Shown here: positions 33,209 through 42,175 of the stretch, piece after piece
Position numbering within the stretch: position 1 is the first letter of the stretch
Layout: each line of letters opens with the position of its first letter
Assembly: GCA_936914845.1 (NCBI GenBank)
Contig: CAKZGE010000005.1
Location: forward strand, 186,001 to 250,000
DNA length: 64,000 bases
Reading direction: 5' to 3'
From: an uncultured Chloracidobacterium sp.
GTDB lineage: Bacteria; Acidobacteriota; Blastocatellia; Pyrinomonadales; Pyrinomonadaceae
Notes under the pieces: model-generated
What the model was told of the DNA's origin: nothing
What the model saw: the letters and a program-made list of their open reading frames with translations, nothing else
The model's database searches: none
Program-made: the position numbers and the translations under genes

Positions 33209-35524
33209 ATGTTGTTTCGGTTTTTGATCCTTACCGCCGTTCTTTTTTCTGCATTCAGTTCCACATTTGCTTGGCCGGAGTTATACCGGCTGCCCTCAGA
33301 GCCGCTGATCCGCATCGGGCTTTCGACCAATTCCGCATCTGCCAGCATCACTACCGGCGACAGTTCGCTGGTGGCTTATTCGCCGGACGAACCGCTGAAA
33401 ATGCTTGCGGTGAACCGCGTCACAGTTTCGGCACGAGCCTACCGGCCCGAAGTTATCGATATATTTCGCTTTGAAGTGCAGGATCTTGCAACGGAGGCCG
33501 AAGCACGCTCCGAGGCTGACGACATCCGCGAAGAGACAGGTGAAACGGCTCTTGTAAGCATTGATCCGGCGACAAATAAATGGCGGGTGTGGATCGGCGG
33601 CACATTTGACACGATCGAAGAAGCGGCGGCATTTAAGGCCGCTCTGGCCGAAAAAGGCATCGACAACGCAATAATGGTATCGGAAAAAAAGACACAAGTT
33701 TCCGAAGATGCAAAATTGCTTTCGCAACAGGTAAGCAAAGCCGGAAGTTCGCAGGTCAGAAGTTTGATAAAAACAACTTCGGCGAGCGGCCCGCTGCCTG
33801 ATGTCTATTCGCCCGGCCTGCGTGAGGTGATCGTTAATGGCCCGACGGCCGAATCGAAATACTCATCGCTCAAAGCGGTTTCGTTCGGTTCGCTGAATGA
33901 GCGGTCAAACCCGGTGCGGCTGAACGGCAAAGCCTATCGCGGGCGGATCGAGGTTTTCGTTAATGCCAAAGGCTCGCTGACGGTGGTGAATGTAGTGCCG
34001 CTCGAAGAATACCTGCTCGGCGTGGTACCGGCAGAGCTTTCTCTGCCGCAGCTGGAAGCACAAAAAGCTCAGGCAATTGCCGCCCGCACGTATGCCGTCG
34101 CAAATATCGGCGGTTACGGCAAACAAGGATTTGATATGGTGCCGACCGTTTGGTCGCAGGTCTATAAAGGCGTTTCGATCGAAACGGCGATGGGCACACG
34201 CGCCGTTCGCGAAACCGCCGGCCAGATCGCTACCTATCAAGGCAAGCCGATAATGGCGTATTTCACATCTACTTGCGGCGGCCGGACGGAAAATTCCGAG
34301 AACATCTTTGATCACAACGAACCTTATCTGCGCGGTGTCGAATGTTCGCTCGAAGCACATCGGCATTTTGCTCCGTTTACGATCAAAACGGTGCGCGAAC
34401 CGGCCCGGCTGCGTGATGAAGGCAATTTGGAGCTAGTGCGGCTGATGTCGCTGTTGGCGGTCAATGGATTTTCGCTGACCACGAAACAGATAACTGATGA
34501 TTGGCTTGACGAAACACCGACCGAAGGTGAGATCTCGAACTGGCTCAATCAGCTTGCCGGAAAATTCGGCAAACCATTTCCGAATATCACCAAGGAAACC
34601 GCCAAGCCGATCGAATTGGCACGCGTACTTTCCGGTTTTATGTATGATTCTGCCAGTTCGGACATTTTGCTCAGCGATTCCGATCTCGCCTATCAGCTTT
34701 CATTCGACGATGCATCGGAAATTCCCGCGGATATGCGTCCGAATATGGCTCGGCTGATGCGCGACGGGTTTTTTACGCTGCACCCTGATCTGACATTAAA
34801 GCCGAACAAGCCATTTACGAGAGCGAAAATGCTGCGTTTGATCCGCCAAATATACGAAAAGAAAAAGTGGATGCCCGCTCTCCAGTCCGGAACCACTAGA
34901 GCAACGGCGGATGGCAAGCTGGTGCTGCGTTCCGGCAAAACGGAAAGACAGATCACCGTCCGCCCGGACGTTTTTCTTTTTCGCCAGTTTGGCGGTGAGC
35001 TTTATCAGGTGCGCGAGGCTGCACTGGTGGGCGGCGAGGAGGTGCGCTTTCAAACGGATGCCTCCGGCCAAGTGATATACCTCGAGATCAGCCCGAGCGA
35101 TACGCCGACCGTGGCAGAAAATGCATCGCCGTTTACCAATTGGTCAGAGACGCTTTCGGCGGGGGCCGTCCAGTCGCGGTTGTCCCGGTATGTTCGCGGG
35201 ATCGGCACGCTGTACGATATCAATATCAAACGTACGGGATATTCGCGGCGGCCGGTGGAGATCGAGATAATAGGCTCGAATGGTGTAAAGACGCTCAAAG
35301 GCGGCAAGATCCGCTCGGCATTCAGGCTTCGCGAACAACTGTTTGCGATCAATAAAAGGTATTCCGGCAGTCAGGTCGTCAGCTATTCCTTCACCGGACG
35401 CGGGTGGGGCCACGGTGTGGGCATGTGCCAATACGGAGCATACGGCATGGCAAAGATGGGTGTTAAGGCGGATGAGATAATCAAGCACTATTACACGGGC
35501 GTCGAGATCACCAAAGCCTATTGA
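33209..35524 (+). CDS. Large secreted SpoIID/LytB-domain protein with SPOR-like region
   Basis: A 771-residue protein with a signal peptide (MLFRFLILTAVLFSAFSSTFA). Residues about 84-155 look like a SPOR domain ('WRVWIGGTFDTIEEAAAFKAALAEKG'), which binds denuded peptidoglycan. The SpoIID/LytB domain begins near 245: 'GRIEVFVNAKGSLTVVNVVPLEEYLLGVVPAEL' and 'QAIAARTYAVANIGG', 'TSTCGGRTENSENIF', and it closes at the C-terminus with 'GRGWGHGVGMCQYGAYGMAKMG'. A 300-residue insertion splits the domain. SpoIID is a lytic transglycosylase that needs stem-free glycan, so a role in septum or wall remodelling fits. Confidence 0.88.
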   Translation: MLFRFLILTAVLFSAFSSTFAWPELYRLPSEPLIRIGLSTNSASASITTGDSSLVAYSPDEPLKMLAVNRVTVSARAYRPEVIDIFRFEVQDLATEAEARSEADDIREETGETALVSIDPATNKWRVWIGGTFDTIEEAAAFKAALAEKGIDNAIMVSEKKTQVSEDAKLLSQQVSKAGSSQVRSLIKTTSASGPLPDVYSPGLREVIVNGPTAESKYSSLKAVSFGSLNERSNPVRLNGKAYRGRIEVFVNAKGSLTVVNVVPLEEYLLGVVPAELSLPQLEAQKAQAIAARTYAVANIGGYGKQGFDMVPTVWSQVYKGVSIETAMGTRAVRETAGQIATYQGKPIMAYFTSTCGGRTENSENIFDHNEPYLRGVECSLEAHRHFAPFTIKTVREPARLRDEGNLELVRLMSLLAVNGFSLTTKQITDDWLDETPTEGEISNWLNQLAGKFGKPFPNITKETAKPIELARVLSGFMYDSASSDILLSDSDLAYQLSFDDASEIPADMRPNMARLMRDGFFTLHPDLTLKPNKPFTRAKMLRLIRQIYEKKKWMPALQSGTTRATADGKLVLRSGKTERQITVRPDVFLFRQFGGELYQVREAALVGGEEVRFQTDASGQVIYLEISPSDTPTVAENASPFTNWSETLSAGAVQSRLSRYVRGIGTLYDINIKRTGYSRRPVEIEIIGSNGVKTLKGGKIRSAFRLREQLFAINKRYSGSQVVSYSFTGRGWGHGVGMCQYGAYGMAKMGVKADEIIKHYYTGVEITKAY

Positions 35525-35604
35525 AAAGATCTGAGCAGCTTGGCCCGCAAAATGTGGGCTGAATGACATACATCCCGGCCGACGCCCTTTATCATCAATG
35601 TTTT

Positions 35605-36633
35605 ATGAAGCGAAGCGGCCTGTTGAAACTTACCGGCAAAGGTATCTATTGCGCCAAAGGCGGCTTTTACATCGACCCGTGGAAACCCGTAGCTAAGGCC
35701 GTTCTCACCCACGCTCATTCCGACCACACATATCGCGGAAACAAGCATTATCTAGTGCCGAAAGAAGGCGAAAGGCTTTCGCGGATCAGGCTCGGCGACG
35801 AAGCTCATATTTCAACACTGCCCTATGGCGAGGTGCTGGACATCGACGGGGTAAAGGTTTCTTTTCATCCGGCCGGCCATATATTAGGCTCAGCGCAGGT
35901 CCGTGTCGAATCGGGCGGTGAGGTATGGGTAGCCTCGGGTGATTATAAGCTGATGCCCGATGCGACCTGCGCCCCATTTGAACCGGTCAGATGCAACCAT
36001 TTCATTACGGAGGCTACATTCGGCCTGCCGATATACCGCTGGCGGCCGACCCGCTTTATTTTTGAAGAGATCAACGGCTGGTGGCTGCGAAACCGGGAAC
36101 GCGGCAAGGCATCTGTCATCTTTGCCTATTCTCTCGGCAAGGCACAAAGGATCATGAACGGCATCGACAGCTCAATAGGGCCGATATTTACACACGGTGC
36201 CGTAGAGCGTCTGACCCAAGCATATCGCGAACACGGTGTGAAAATGCCTTTGACACAGTATGTCGGAAGCATTACCGATAAGCGGGCCTTTGCCGGTTCG
36301 TTGATCGTGGCACCGCCCTCGGCCGATGGAAGCGGGTGGCTGCGGCGATTTGGCACGTTTTCGACCGGGTTTGCTTCCGGATGGATGATGGTTCGCGGAG
36401 CTCGTCGGCAGCGGGCGGTTGATCGCGGATTCGTTTTGTCCGACCACGCGGACTGGCCGGAATTGCTGCGTGCGATCGCGGCAACAGAAGCGGAAACCAT
36501 ATACGTGACACATGGTTTTTCTGACGAGGTGGTTCGCTATTTGAACGAAAGCGGACAGAATGCGGTTGCGCTGGAAACCCAATACATGGGCGATGCGGAG
36601 ATCGAATCGACGGAATTGAGGGAGATCCGGTGA
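35605..36633 (+). CDS. Ligase-associated DNA exonuclease (metallo-beta-lactamase fold)
   Basis: A 342-residue metallo-beta-lactamase/beta-CASP-like protein of the 'mRNA 3'-end processing factor' group found beside ATP-dependent ligases. Metal motifs: 'AVLTHAHSDHTYRG' (HxHxDH), 'FHPAGHILGSAQV', 'VASGDYK' and the late 'VLSDHADWPEL' and 'YVTHGF'. It is predicted to process DNA ends before ligation. Its TGA stop overlaps the ligase GTG start by 4 bp. An in-frame ATG at 35,563 would add 14 residues; the 35,605 start matches family N-termini (LTGKGIYCAKGGFYIDPW). Confidence 0.87.
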   Translation: MKRSGLLKLTGKGIYCAKGGFYIDPWKPVAKAVLTHAHSDHTYRGNKHYLVPKEGERLSRIRLGDEAHISTLPYGEVLDIDGVKVSFHPAGHILGSAQVRVESGGEVWVASGDYKLMPDATCAPFEPVRCNHFITEATFGLPIYRWRPTRFIFEEINGWWLRNRERGKASVIFAYSLGKAQRIMNGIDSSIGPIFTHGAVERLTQAYREHGVKMPLTQYVGSITDKRAFAGSLIVAPPSADGSGWLRRFGTFSTGFASGWMMVRGARRQRAVDRGFVLSDHADWPELLRAIAATEAETIYVTHGFSDEVVRYLNESGQNAVALETQYMGDAEIESTELREIR

Positions 36634-38237
36634 AAGAATTCACGCGGTTGTACACCGAACTCGATCAAACGAACAAGACGAATGAAAAGGTCGAAGCACT
36701 GCGAAATTATTTTGCAGAGGCTGGGCCGGCGGATGCCGCTTGGGCATTTTACTTTCTTTCCGGAAGAAAGCCGCGGCAGATAGTTCCGGCAGCAAAACTT
36801 CGTTCGTGGGCGATAGAGGCGGCCGGCATCCCGGAATGGCTTTACCAGGAATCTCGCGATACCGTCGGCGATAGTGCGGAAACGATAGCCCTGCTGCTGC
36901 CCGATATTGCAGGGATCGATGAGACACCGCTGCATATTTTGGTTCAGGAAAAGCTGTTGCCGCTGCGTGGCGCTGATGAGGCAATACAGAAGGCGGCGGT
37001 GCTTTCGGCGTGGGGGCAAATGAACTATCCGCAGCGTCTTGTTTTCAATAAATTGATCTCCGGGGCATTTCGCGTCGGGGTATCGCAACAACTTGTCGTC
37101 CGGGCGATATCTGAATTGACCGAGATACCTTCGGATGTTCTATCACATAGGGCAATGGGCGACTGGCAGCCGACGGCAGAATTCTATTTGCAACTGACCG
37201 GCCACCACGACGAATCGGTTGAAATGCCGATCTCCCGTCCCTATCCATTTCACCTCGCACATCAGATCGAAGGCCGGCCGGAAGATCTCGGAGATATCGG
37301 TCAATGGCAGGCGGAATGGAAATGGGATGGCATTCGGGCTCAGGTGATCAGACGCGGCGAAGAGGTCTTTATCTGGTCTCGCGGCGAAGACCTGATAACG
37401 GAACGTTTTCCGGAGATCGCCGCCGCGGCCGCGAAATTGCCTGTCGGGACGGTATTGGATGGAGAGATCTTGGCCGAAAGAGCGGGCCGTGTGCTGCCTT
37501 TTACAGAACTGCAGCGGCGTATCGGCCGCAAACATCTGACGCCGAAGATATTGGACGAATTACCCGCCGTGCTGGAAGTGTATGATCTGCTCGAATTCGA
37601 AGGCCGTGACATTCGCGAGCTCGAATTCAGCACGCGTCGGCGAATGCTCGAAGAGCATTTGGCGGTTGACGGCGGCCCGATCCGGCTTACTGAATCGGTT
37701 TCGGCGACGGATTGGGAAAGTCTTGCGGAAACTCGGGAAAAAAGTCGGCTGTTGGGGGTCGAAGGTTTGATGCTGAAACGACGGTCTTCGCCCTATCGCG
37801 TCGGCCGCCACCGCGGCGATTGGTGGAAATGGAAGATCGATCCGATGACGGTCGATGCGGTTCTTATTTACGCGCAAAAAGGCTCGGGAAAGCGTTCGAA
37901 TCTGTTCACCGATTATACTTTCGCCGTTTGGAATGAAGGTAAACTCGTTACCTTTGCAAAGGCATATTCCGGTTTAACGGATGCGGAGATCAGACGGGTC
38001 GACCGCTATGTGCGAGCGAACACGATAGAAACTTTCGGCCCGGTGCGCAGTGTTGTGCCGCAATTGGTCTTTGAGATCGGATTTGAGGCGATGCAGCGTT
38101 CCGCCCGGCACCGCTCGGGTGTCGCGGTGCGTTTTCCGCGTATTCTTCGTTGGCGCGAAGATAAAGCACCCGAAGAAGCCGATTCGCTTCAGACCATTTA
38201 TAAAATGCTCGCGGCATTTCAAGATCCGGCAGAATGA
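36630..38237 (+). CDS. ATP-dependent DNA ligase
   Basis: A 535-residue ligase of the archaeal/LigB type. The N-terminal helical DNA-binding domain (about 1-205) precedes the nucleotidyltransferase domain, with adenylated Lys K231 in 'EWKWDGIRAQVIRR', followed by 'DGEIL' and 'EGLMLKRRSSPYRVGRHRGDWWKWK'. The OB-fold C-terminus contains 'VFEIGFEAMQRSARHRSGVAVRFPRILRWREDK'. GTG start overlaps the exonuclease stop, and its own stop overlaps the next ATG by 4 bp, so three genes are translationally chained. It seals nicks in a side repair pathway rather than replication. Confidence 0.95.
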   Translation: MKEFTRLYTELDQTNKTNEKVEALRNYFAEAGPADAAWAFYFLSGRKPRQIVPAAKLRSWAIEAAGIPEWLYQESRDTVGDSAETIALLLPDIAGIDETPLHILVQEKLLPLRGADEAIQKAAVLSAWGQMNYPQRLVFNKLISGAFRVGVSQQLVVRAISELTEIPSDVLSHRAMGDWQPTAEFYLQLTGHHDESVEMPISRPYPFHLAHQIEGRPEDLGDIGQWQAEWKWDGIRAQVIRRGEEVFIWSRGEDLITERFPEIAAAAAKLPVGTVLDGEILAERAGRVLPFTELQRRIGRKHLTPKILDELPAVLEVYDLLEFEGRDIRELEFSTRRRMLEEHLAVDGGPIRLTESVSATDWESLAETREKSRLLGVEGLMLKRRSSPYRVGRHRGDWWKWKIDPMTVDAVLIYAQKGSGKRSNLFTDYTFAVWNEGKLVTFAKAYSGLTDAEIRRVDRYVRANTIETFGPVRSVVPQLVFEIGFEAMQRSARHRSGVAVRFPRILRWREDKAPEEADSLQTIYKMLAAFQDPAE

Positions 38238-39868
38238 AGCAGGGAGAATACAGGTTTTCGCTGGCCGGCCGGCCGCATTATCCATTCCTCCATTTGACGG
38301 CGGAGCGGTTTCCGCGGCTTATCGCAACCCGTTCACCAGAAGCGGAGGGCAAATATTTCGGCCCGTTCCTTGACCGCACCGCCGTGCGGCTTTTGATCGA
38401 TCTGATGAACCGAACATTTCGTCTGCGGACCTGTGCGATCGAGATCGATGGGAAATTCAATGTTCCGTGTGTGCAGTTTTATCATCGCCGCTGCTTGGGC
38501 CCGTGTGTAGCTGAATTGTGCGGCGAGGCAGAATATCTTGAAGCGTCCGGCTTAGCAGAACTTTTTCTCAACAATGACCGACATCGGTTTCTGCAGCGGC
38601 TTGAAAGCATGATCGAACGACATGCGCAAAAGTTGGATTTTGAACAAGCGGCCGGTCTGCGTGATATCGGTATCCGAGCGGATGCGTTTTGGAACGATAA
38701 AAGGTTGAGCGTCTGGCTAGATGACGCAGTAGATACGATGGTCCTAGAAAGCTCTGACGAAGAAACGACGATATATATCGTAACGCAAAGAAAGGGGCGG
38801 ACCCTTGGAATGCGGATCTACACGTGGCCATTCGTCGATCCATATGAGCCGACCCTCGCCCTGTCCGAAGTTCTGAAGCAGTTTTATCGCCGCCACACCC
38901 CGCGCGAGATCCGTATATCGCACGAGATACCCGACAGAGCTGAGACCGCAGCCGAACTCTCAGAACGCGTCGGTCGAAAGGTGTCGATCCGTGTCGTCGC
39001 TGCCGATGCTCAACAGATAACTACGCGGCGTTTGCTGTTCAAGACCAAACGCGAGGAAGATCTCGGGCGCCTTGCCGCACCAAAAACACCGGTCGAGATC
39101 GCTGAGATGTTGAGCGGAATGTTCGGGCTCGCCCGGCCGCCATACCGAATCGAGGCCTTTGATGCGGCACATATTTCGGGAACGGTCCCAACGGCGGCCC
39201 GCTCTGTTTGGATCGGGGGCAGATTTGATGCCGCCAAAAGCAGTTTCACGACGGCCGCGACCGGATCTGAGATCGACGTTTTGGCTACCTTTGTCGAAAA
39301 TTCTATTGCGGCGGCGGAAGAACCGGCCGACCTGATCATTGTCGATGGCGGTCAAGCCCATTTGAACGCCGTTCGTCGAAGGGTCGATGGTATGTCGGGG
39401 CCGATACCTAAAATAGTCGGAGCCGTAAAACCGCCGGACGATCATTCGTCGATCGCCTATTTTCTTATAGAAACCGGTGAAAAGATAGCATTTGACGCGG
39501 ACAACCAAGCGATGCGGGTTTTGAAGCTCCTGCGAGATGAAGCGCACGCATTGGCAAATTATGTTCACGGCGAAGCGAGAGATATGGCGCATTTTTACGA
39601 ATTGGCGGCGATCTTGCCATCACTGACTGAAACCGAGCGGTTGAGGCTGCGTGAAAGATATGGTTCGATCCGCAACATCTTAGCCGCCTCGAAAACGCAG
39701 CTTGAATCGGTTTTAGGCGTCAAAACAGCCGAGACAGCGGCGGCGGATATAGCACGGTCGATGGTTGGTGATATGCGGCCGGCCGTGCCGCTCGTGGTGC
39801 CTATCTTTTATGCCGATCCGAACGGTATGGCCAATGATCTACGGCCGATCGATTCACGAAGTATCTAG
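38234..39868 (+). CDS. UvrC-like protein lacking the GIY-YIG nuclease domain
   Basis: A 544-residue UvrC homologue that starts where E. coli UvrC residue ~95 would be ('YRFSLAGRPHYPFLHL', then 'GKYFGPFLDRTAVRLLIDL' and 'CVQFYHRRCLGPCV'). The N-terminal GIY-YIG core is absent. Retained: the Cys-rich region, UVR motif ('HAQKLDFEQAAGLRDI', about 130-147), and the C-terminal RNase H-like domain with D310 ('AFDAAHISG'), D371 ('LIIVDGGQAHL') and H438 ('LRDEAHALANYV'); the second Asp may be D348. HhH motifs are degenerate. ATGA overlap with the ligase gene. It may make only the 5' incision, or act as a structural partner. Confidence 0.85.
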   Translation: MKQGEYRFSLAGRPHYPFLHLTAERFPRLIATRSPEAEGKYFGPFLDRTAVRLLIDLMNRTFRLRTCAIEIDGKFNVPCVQFYHRRCLGPCVAELCGEAEYLEASGLAELFLNNDRHRFLQRLESMIERHAQKLDFEQAAGLRDIGIRADAFWNDKRLSVWLDDAVDTMVLESSDEETTIYIVTQRKGRTLGMRIYTWPFVDPYEPTLALSEVLKQFYRRHTPREIRISHEIPDRAETAAELSERVGRKVSIRVVAADAQQITTRRLLFKTKREEDLGRLAAPKTPVEIAEMLSGMFGLARPPYRIEAFDAAHISGTVPTAARSVWIGGRFDAAKSSFTTAATGSEIDVLATFVENSIAAAEEPADLIIVDGGQAHLNAVRRRVDGMSGPIPKIVGAVKPPDDHSSIAYFLIETGEKIAFDADNQAMRVLKLLRDEAHALANYVHGEARDMAHFYELAAILPSLTETERLRLRERYGSIRNILAASKTQLESVLGVKTAETAAADIARSMVGDMRPAVPLVVPIFYADPNGMANDLRPIDSRSI

Positions 39869-40155
39869 TAAGGGGCTTCGACGGCTTGGCGGGCAGTCTT
39901 CGCCAGATAACTCTCATTGAGCGGATAGTGACGATCTTCGTTGCGATAGAATTGCAGGCCCGCAAGGTCATAATGCTGAGAAAACGGAAATTTGAGAGTT
40001 ACGCACAGATCTATCTCGGACCAGCCGCCGACCTGGATCCAATCGATCGAATTGCCGGCCGCGAGTTCGTTCGCGATGATCTCGCCTAATTGCGGCTGCA
40101 GGTCTTTCAACCGTTCGTCTTCGGCAGAAAGGTCAAATCGGGGTTCCTTTCCCAT
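39865..40155 (-). CDS. Small hypothetical protein
   Basis: A 96-residue soluble protein, Asp/Glu-rich and without Cys except one. It has 'QPQLGEIIANELAAGNSIDWIQVGGWSEIDLCVTLKFPFS', a helix followed by a strand pair. I do not recognise a family. It is convergent with the UvrC-like gene (4-bp overlap) and its start faces the secreted nuclease gene about 70 bp away, so it probably has its own promoter in that gap. Confidence 0.6.
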   Translation of the reverse strand: MGKEPRFDLSAEDERLKDLQPQLGEIIANELAAGNSIDWIQVGGWSEIDLCVTLKFPFSQHYDLAGLQFYRNEDRHYPLNESYLAKTARQAVEAPY

Positions 40156-40226
40156 TCTGAATATTATACGCCTAAACCCTGCTTTTTCGTTATTGTCGCA
40201 AATAACGGATAATACAGCTGAGCCTT

Positions 40227-41036
40227 ATGAACAAGAGATCATTATTTACCGCGACATTGCTGCTGGTCAGCGTCACCACAATATTTGCACAGGTGCGGAC
40301 CGCGGATCAGCAGGCGGGTTCGCAAATAGCGAAAAACGGTTTTCGGAACGAAGCCGAGATCGCCGCCAAATTTAACAATTGGAAGAATGACGGCGATGCC
40401 CGGTCATGGCTGCAGGCAATGGATCATTCGGCAGAAGACGTTAGAAATGTCAGGGCGGAAAGGCCTCACGGGGAAAAGGCGGATCTTTTTGTGACGGTAA
40501 CGACGGCTACGGGCGAAAAGCGCGAAGGAATTTCGATAAAGCTGGTCAGCAACACCGCCGGATTCAACCAGATAGACAAACGCTGGCTGGCCCAATACGT
40601 GAAAAAATGGAATATCCCCGCCGATGTCAACGACGCACTGCGGCTTTTTACCGGTGAAGCTGCCCCCATTGGCCAGACACGTGACGGCCGCCGAATGTTT
40701 CTCAATGAACTGCCAACGGAACAACAAGCCGCAGTCGTCGATTTTTTCACAAAACACAAAGATCGGGTCGTAAAGGATCTGATAGCCGGCAGTGATTATG
40801 GGCATGCCGATTGGTTCATGGTCGCATTGAAGGCATCTGAAAAACCGCAGTGGTCGATCACCACCGTGGAAGAAGCTATTAGCTTTTTTGGAGAAGGCGA
40901 GGTGCGAATGACGAGCGGCGGAAATTTGCGGATCGGGCGCATCACCATGCAGCGAAAGGGCGGCGACGGAGGCCGCGACACGGCAAAAATGCTGCAGTTC
41001 AAAATAAACCCGGCGGAGATATTCAGCCGCAAATGA
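40227..41036 (+). CDS. HinP1I-type restriction endonuclease homologue with a signal peptide
   Basis: A 269-residue protein that resembles R.HinP1I (GCGC cutter) along its length. Shared stretches include 'GFRNEAEIAAKFNNW', 'IKLVSNTAGFNQIDKRWLA', 'FTGE', 'RRMFLNEL' and the C-terminal 'ITMQRKGGDGGRDTAKMLQF'. The likely nuclease centre is D86 with S103-x-K105; HinP1I has D-x18-Q-x-K at this place, so the Gln is Ser here. The first 22 residues (MNKRSLFTATLLLVSVTTIFAQ) are a classic Sec signal peptide ending in AxQ like other exported proteins of the window; the mature part begins close to the HinP1I N-terminus. A GTG at 40,293 could give a cytoplasmic form. No methyltransferase adjoins it. Confidence 0.82.
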   Translation: MNKRSLFTATLLLVSVTTIFAQVRTADQQAGSQIAKNGFRNEAEIAAKFNNWKNDGDARSWLQAMDHSAEDVRNVRAERPHGEKADLFVTVTTATGEKREGISIKLVSNTAGFNQIDKRWLAQYVKKWNIPADVNDALRLFTGEAAPIGQTRDGRRMFLNELPTEQQAAVVDFFTKHKDRVVKDLIAGSDYGHADWFMVALKASEKPQWSITTVEEAISFFGEGEVRMTSGGNLRIGRITMQRKGGDGGRDTAKMLQFKINPAEIFSRK

Positions 41037-41128
41037 GGCCCTCCAAAAACCAAATTGTCGGCGGTGCTCTTCTTCTGCTGCTGATCGCGGCTTATATTGC
41101 GGTGCGCTATTATTTCTTCAATGGCTGA
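41033..41128 (+). CDS. 31-residue single-span membrane peptide
   Basis: ATG at 41,033 overlaps the nuclease stop (ATGA). The frame encodes a basic N-terminus (MRPSKNQ), one membrane segment (IVGGALLLLLIAAYIAVRYY) and a short end (FFNG), then TGA at 41,126-41,128, which overlaps the miaA start by 8 bp. The coupling on both sides argues that it is translated. No known family; it may be an inner-membrane partner for the exported nuclease or unrelated. Confidence 0.55.
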   Translation: MRPSKNQIVGGALLLLLIAAYIAVRYYFFNG

Positions 41129-42068
41129 AACAAAACGCTCACCGATCTATGCCATCGCCGGGCCGACCGCCTCCGGCAAAACTGAGCTGGCTGTAAAACT
41201 TGCATTGCATATCAAAGGCGAGGTCATCAATTGCGATTCGGTACAGATATACAGCGGCATTCAAATAGCGACCGCCAAACCGACCGCCGAAGAGATGTGC
41301 GGGGTGCCGCACCATTTGATCGGCTACGTACCGCCGACAGTGGATTATACGGCTGCCGATTGGGCTCGCGATGCGGGCGAAAAAATAGCTGAGATCGAAG
41401 GCCGCGGCCGCATACCGATCCTTGCCGGCGGCACCGGCTTCTATCTGCGGACGTTAATGAACCCGCTATTTGACAGCCCGCCGACAGATGACGGCCTGCG
41501 AGCCAGGTTCAGAGCGATCAAGGCCGCAAAAGGCCCCGAATATCTGCACCGAATGCTGCAGCGGATAGATCCGGCCGCGGCCGCAAAGCTTTTCCCGCGA
41601 GACCACGTTCGCGTTATCCGGGCGCTCGAGGTCTTCTTTCAAACGGGCCGGCGGATCTCCGAAAAACAGCCCGAACGCGGCAAGCCGCCCGAATTCGCCG
41701 ATCGCATCAGACTGTTTGTTCTAACACCGCCGAGAGACTTGCTTTATGCGACGATCGATCGCCGCACAGAAGCCCATTTTGCGGCCGGTCTGGTCGAAGA
41801 AGTGAAACATTTATTGACCAGCGGCGTAAAACCTGATTCGAACGCTTTAGGCGCTCATGGGTATCGTCGGGTTTGCGAATACCTTCGCGGCGAACGCACT
41901 CTTGAAAATGCTATCGAAAGATCGGCTCAGGATGTACGAAATTACGCGAAAAGGCAATTGACATGGTTTCGCCGCGAAGACCGCGTTATGTGGTTAGAAG
42001 GCTTTGGCTCGGAAGCCGGGGTTTGGGCGGCTTTGCTGCATTTGATAAAGGATGACCCGTTTCGATGA
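41121..42068 (+). CDS. miaA: tRNA dimethylallyltransferase MiaA
   Basis: A 315-residue MiaA. The P-loop is 'AIAGPTASGKTELAVKLA'; substrate motifs are 'INCDSVQIYSGIQIATAKPT', 'VPHHLIGYVPPTVDYTAADW', 'PILAGGTGFYLRTLM' and 'NALGAHGYRRVCEYLRGE', with 'DVRNYAKRQLTWFRRE' at the end. It prenylates A37 in tRNAs that read UNN codons. It overlaps the small membrane-peptide gene by 8 bp. hfq follows 107 bp downstream, the classical miaA-hfq pair. Confidence 0.96.
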   Translation: MAETKRSPIYAIAGPTASGKTELAVKLALHIKGEVINCDSVQIYSGIQIATAKPTAEEMCGVPHHLIGYVPPTVDYTAADWARDAGEKIAEIEGRGRIPILAGGTGFYLRTLMNPLFDSPPTDDGLRARFRAIKAAKGPEYLHRMLQRIDPAAAAKLFPRDHVRVIRALEVFFQTGRRISEKQPERGKPPEFADRIRLFVLTPPRDLLYATIDRRTEAHFAAGLVEEVKHLLTSGVKPDSNALGAHGYRRVCEYLRGERTLENAIERSAQDVRNYAKRQLTWFRREDRVMWLEGFGSEAGVWAALLHLIKDDPFR

Positions 42069-42175
42069 TATCGACTGTATGATTTCGAAACAAAAACCCA
42101 GAAAAAACTTCGTCGTCCCTGATAAAATTTGTTATTATCAAAATTGAAAGGAAAAAGACCGAATAAATAAATGTT

